Below are positions 13,138-13,758 of a stretch of 13,758 nucleotides of DNA, one piece after another. The notes under the pieces were generated by a model, which made no database searches, was not told where the DNA came from, and saw nothing but the letters and a program-made list of their open reading frames with translations. A program made the position numbers and the translations under genes. Every line of letters begins with the position of its first letter. The first letter of the stretch is position 1. This DNA comes from Deltaproteobacteria bacterium (GTDB lineage Bacteria > Desulfobacterota > Desulfobacteria > Desulfobacterales > Desulfatirhabdiaceae): contig JAJYBO010000052.1 in the NCBI GenBank assembly GCA_021778975.1, forward strand, positions 1-13,758. Direction: 5' to 3'.

Positions 13138-13758
13138 CTAAAAGTCTTTGAAATCCGATTCGTCGAACGGAATGATGTTGTTGGGATTCACTTCTTTCTT
13201 GTGCTGTAACTTCGGAACCGCTGTTAAGGTCAACTTTGTCTTTGATTTGGGGGATATTACAGGGCGTCTTGCCGTCTGGGATTTCGATGCCTTCCGGGGC
13301 GTAAGCGACGGACGTTTCAGCGGCTGGCCTGACGCATATTCGGTAGCGTCTCCTGAAACCAGCATCACAAGATCATTGACAATGGCCTTCATCTGTTCGG
13401 CCTGGGCGTTCATTTCTTCGGATGCGGACGCCGACTCCTCCGCGCTGGCTGCATTTTGCTGCGTGACCGTTTCCATTTCTGAAACCGCAATCGTGACCTG
13501 ATCAATGCCTTTGGCCTGTTCACCGGAGGCCGCGGCAATTTCGCCAATCAGATCGCCGATTTTGGACGTGCTGTCCGTCACCTGGGTAAAAGCAGTGTTG
13601 CTGCGCTGGACATATCCGGCGCCTTCCCTGACTTTTTTAGAGGTTCCTTCGATGAGGGAGGCCGTCGTCTTGGCGGCTTCCGCGGCCCGGAGCGCCAGAT
13701 TGCGGACTTCATCGGCCACGACCGCGAAGCCTGCACCGGCTTCTCCGGCGCGTGCGGC
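13138..13758 (-). CDS. Methyl-accepting chemotaxis protein, C-terminal part (truncated by window)
   Basis: The frame is open through the right edge at 13758, giving 206 C-terminal residues of an MCP; the sensor domain is outside the window, so its ligand and membrane topology are unknown. The fragment starts inside the conserved tip (AARAGEAGAGFAVVADEVRN) and continues through the C-terminal methylation helix (SASASEEMNAQAEQMKAIV). A basic linker leads to the terminal DFKDF. Over the aligned part of the signalling helix it differs from the neighbouring complete MCP by only about three residues (Gly/Glu, Ala/Ser, Asp/Asn), whereas the linkers have diverged. The final Phe-x-x-Phe fits the known pentapeptide consensus better than the DLKDF of its neighbour. 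It stops 113 bp before the next MCP on the same strand, so a tandem duplication is the simplest origin. Confidence 0.95.
   Translation of the reverse strand, partial: AARAGEAGAGFAVVADEVRNLALRAAEAAKTTASLIEGTSKKVREGAGYVQRSNTAFTQVTDSTSKIGDLIGEIAAASGEQAKGIDQVTIAVSEMETVTQQNAASAEESASASEEMNAQAEQMKAIVNDLVMLVSGDATEYASGQPLKRPSLTPRKASKSQTARRPVISPKSKTKLTLTAVPKLQHKKEVNPNNIIPFDESDFKDF
13381..13758. repeat. Near-identical MCP signalling-domain segment, copy 2 (continues past window)
   Basis: Partner of the segment at 11312-11689, same orientation. Most differences are synonymous third-position changes, as expected for a recent duplication or gene conversion under selection on the protein. Confidence 0.9.

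Noticed and set aside
1..13758. CRISPR arrays, tRNA/rRNA genes, transposases or integrases
   Set aside because: No regular spaced repeats, RNA-gene signatures or mobile-element proteins seen on either strand.

Overview
The window is a chemotaxis and flagellar gene neighbourhood. The gene set (CheD, CheX, an HDOD protein, short FlgK/FlgL, an E. coli-type MotAB pair, candidate sigma-54 promoters, and MCPs ending in an acidic aromatic pentapeptide) points to a motile Desulfobacterota (former Deltaproteobacteria) organism, probably a sulfate reducer of the Desulfosarcina/Desulfococcus type. That assignment is inference from gene style and not a database match. There is no phage, transposon, CRISPR array or rRNA/tRNA.

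Plus strand, 3-2850 (adaptation and signalling): the C-terminal part of cheR is followed by a canonical cheD, an HDOD-domain gene joined to cheD by a 4-bp GTGA overlap, cheY, and a cheX-type CheY-P phosphatase gene overlapping cheY by 8 bp. Plus strand, 2991-8711 (motility): a good sigma-54-like promoter at about 2925-2940 precedes cheB, flgK, a PilZ-like gene with a degraded c-di-GMP motif, motA, motB and flgL, so the stator genes lie between the two hook-filament junction genes. motA/motB and motB/flgL overlap, suggesting translational coupling.

Plus strand, 8853-10044 (least understood): a small exported protein with three copies of a helical repeat, a second CheD homologue in which all three catalytic-triad positions are changed (Thr to Ser, Cys to Gly, His to Ser), and a 66-residue four-cysteine protein whose start overlaps the cheD-like stop (ATGA). 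A hairpin and T-run follow flgL and separate this cassette from the flagellar operon.

Minus strand, 13758-10018: the end of one MCP, a complete dCache-type MCP nearly identical to it in the signalling domain, cheW, and a 96-codon hypothetical gene with a perfect Shine-Dalgarno, convergent with and slightly overlapping the four-cysteine gene. The logic of the locus is MCP-CheW sensing, CheR/CheB/CheD adaptation, CheY output with CheX phosphatase, and MotAB plus FlgK/FlgL as the motor and filament parts. CheA is not in the window. The most novel element is the catalytically disabled CheD with its two uncharacterised neighbours.
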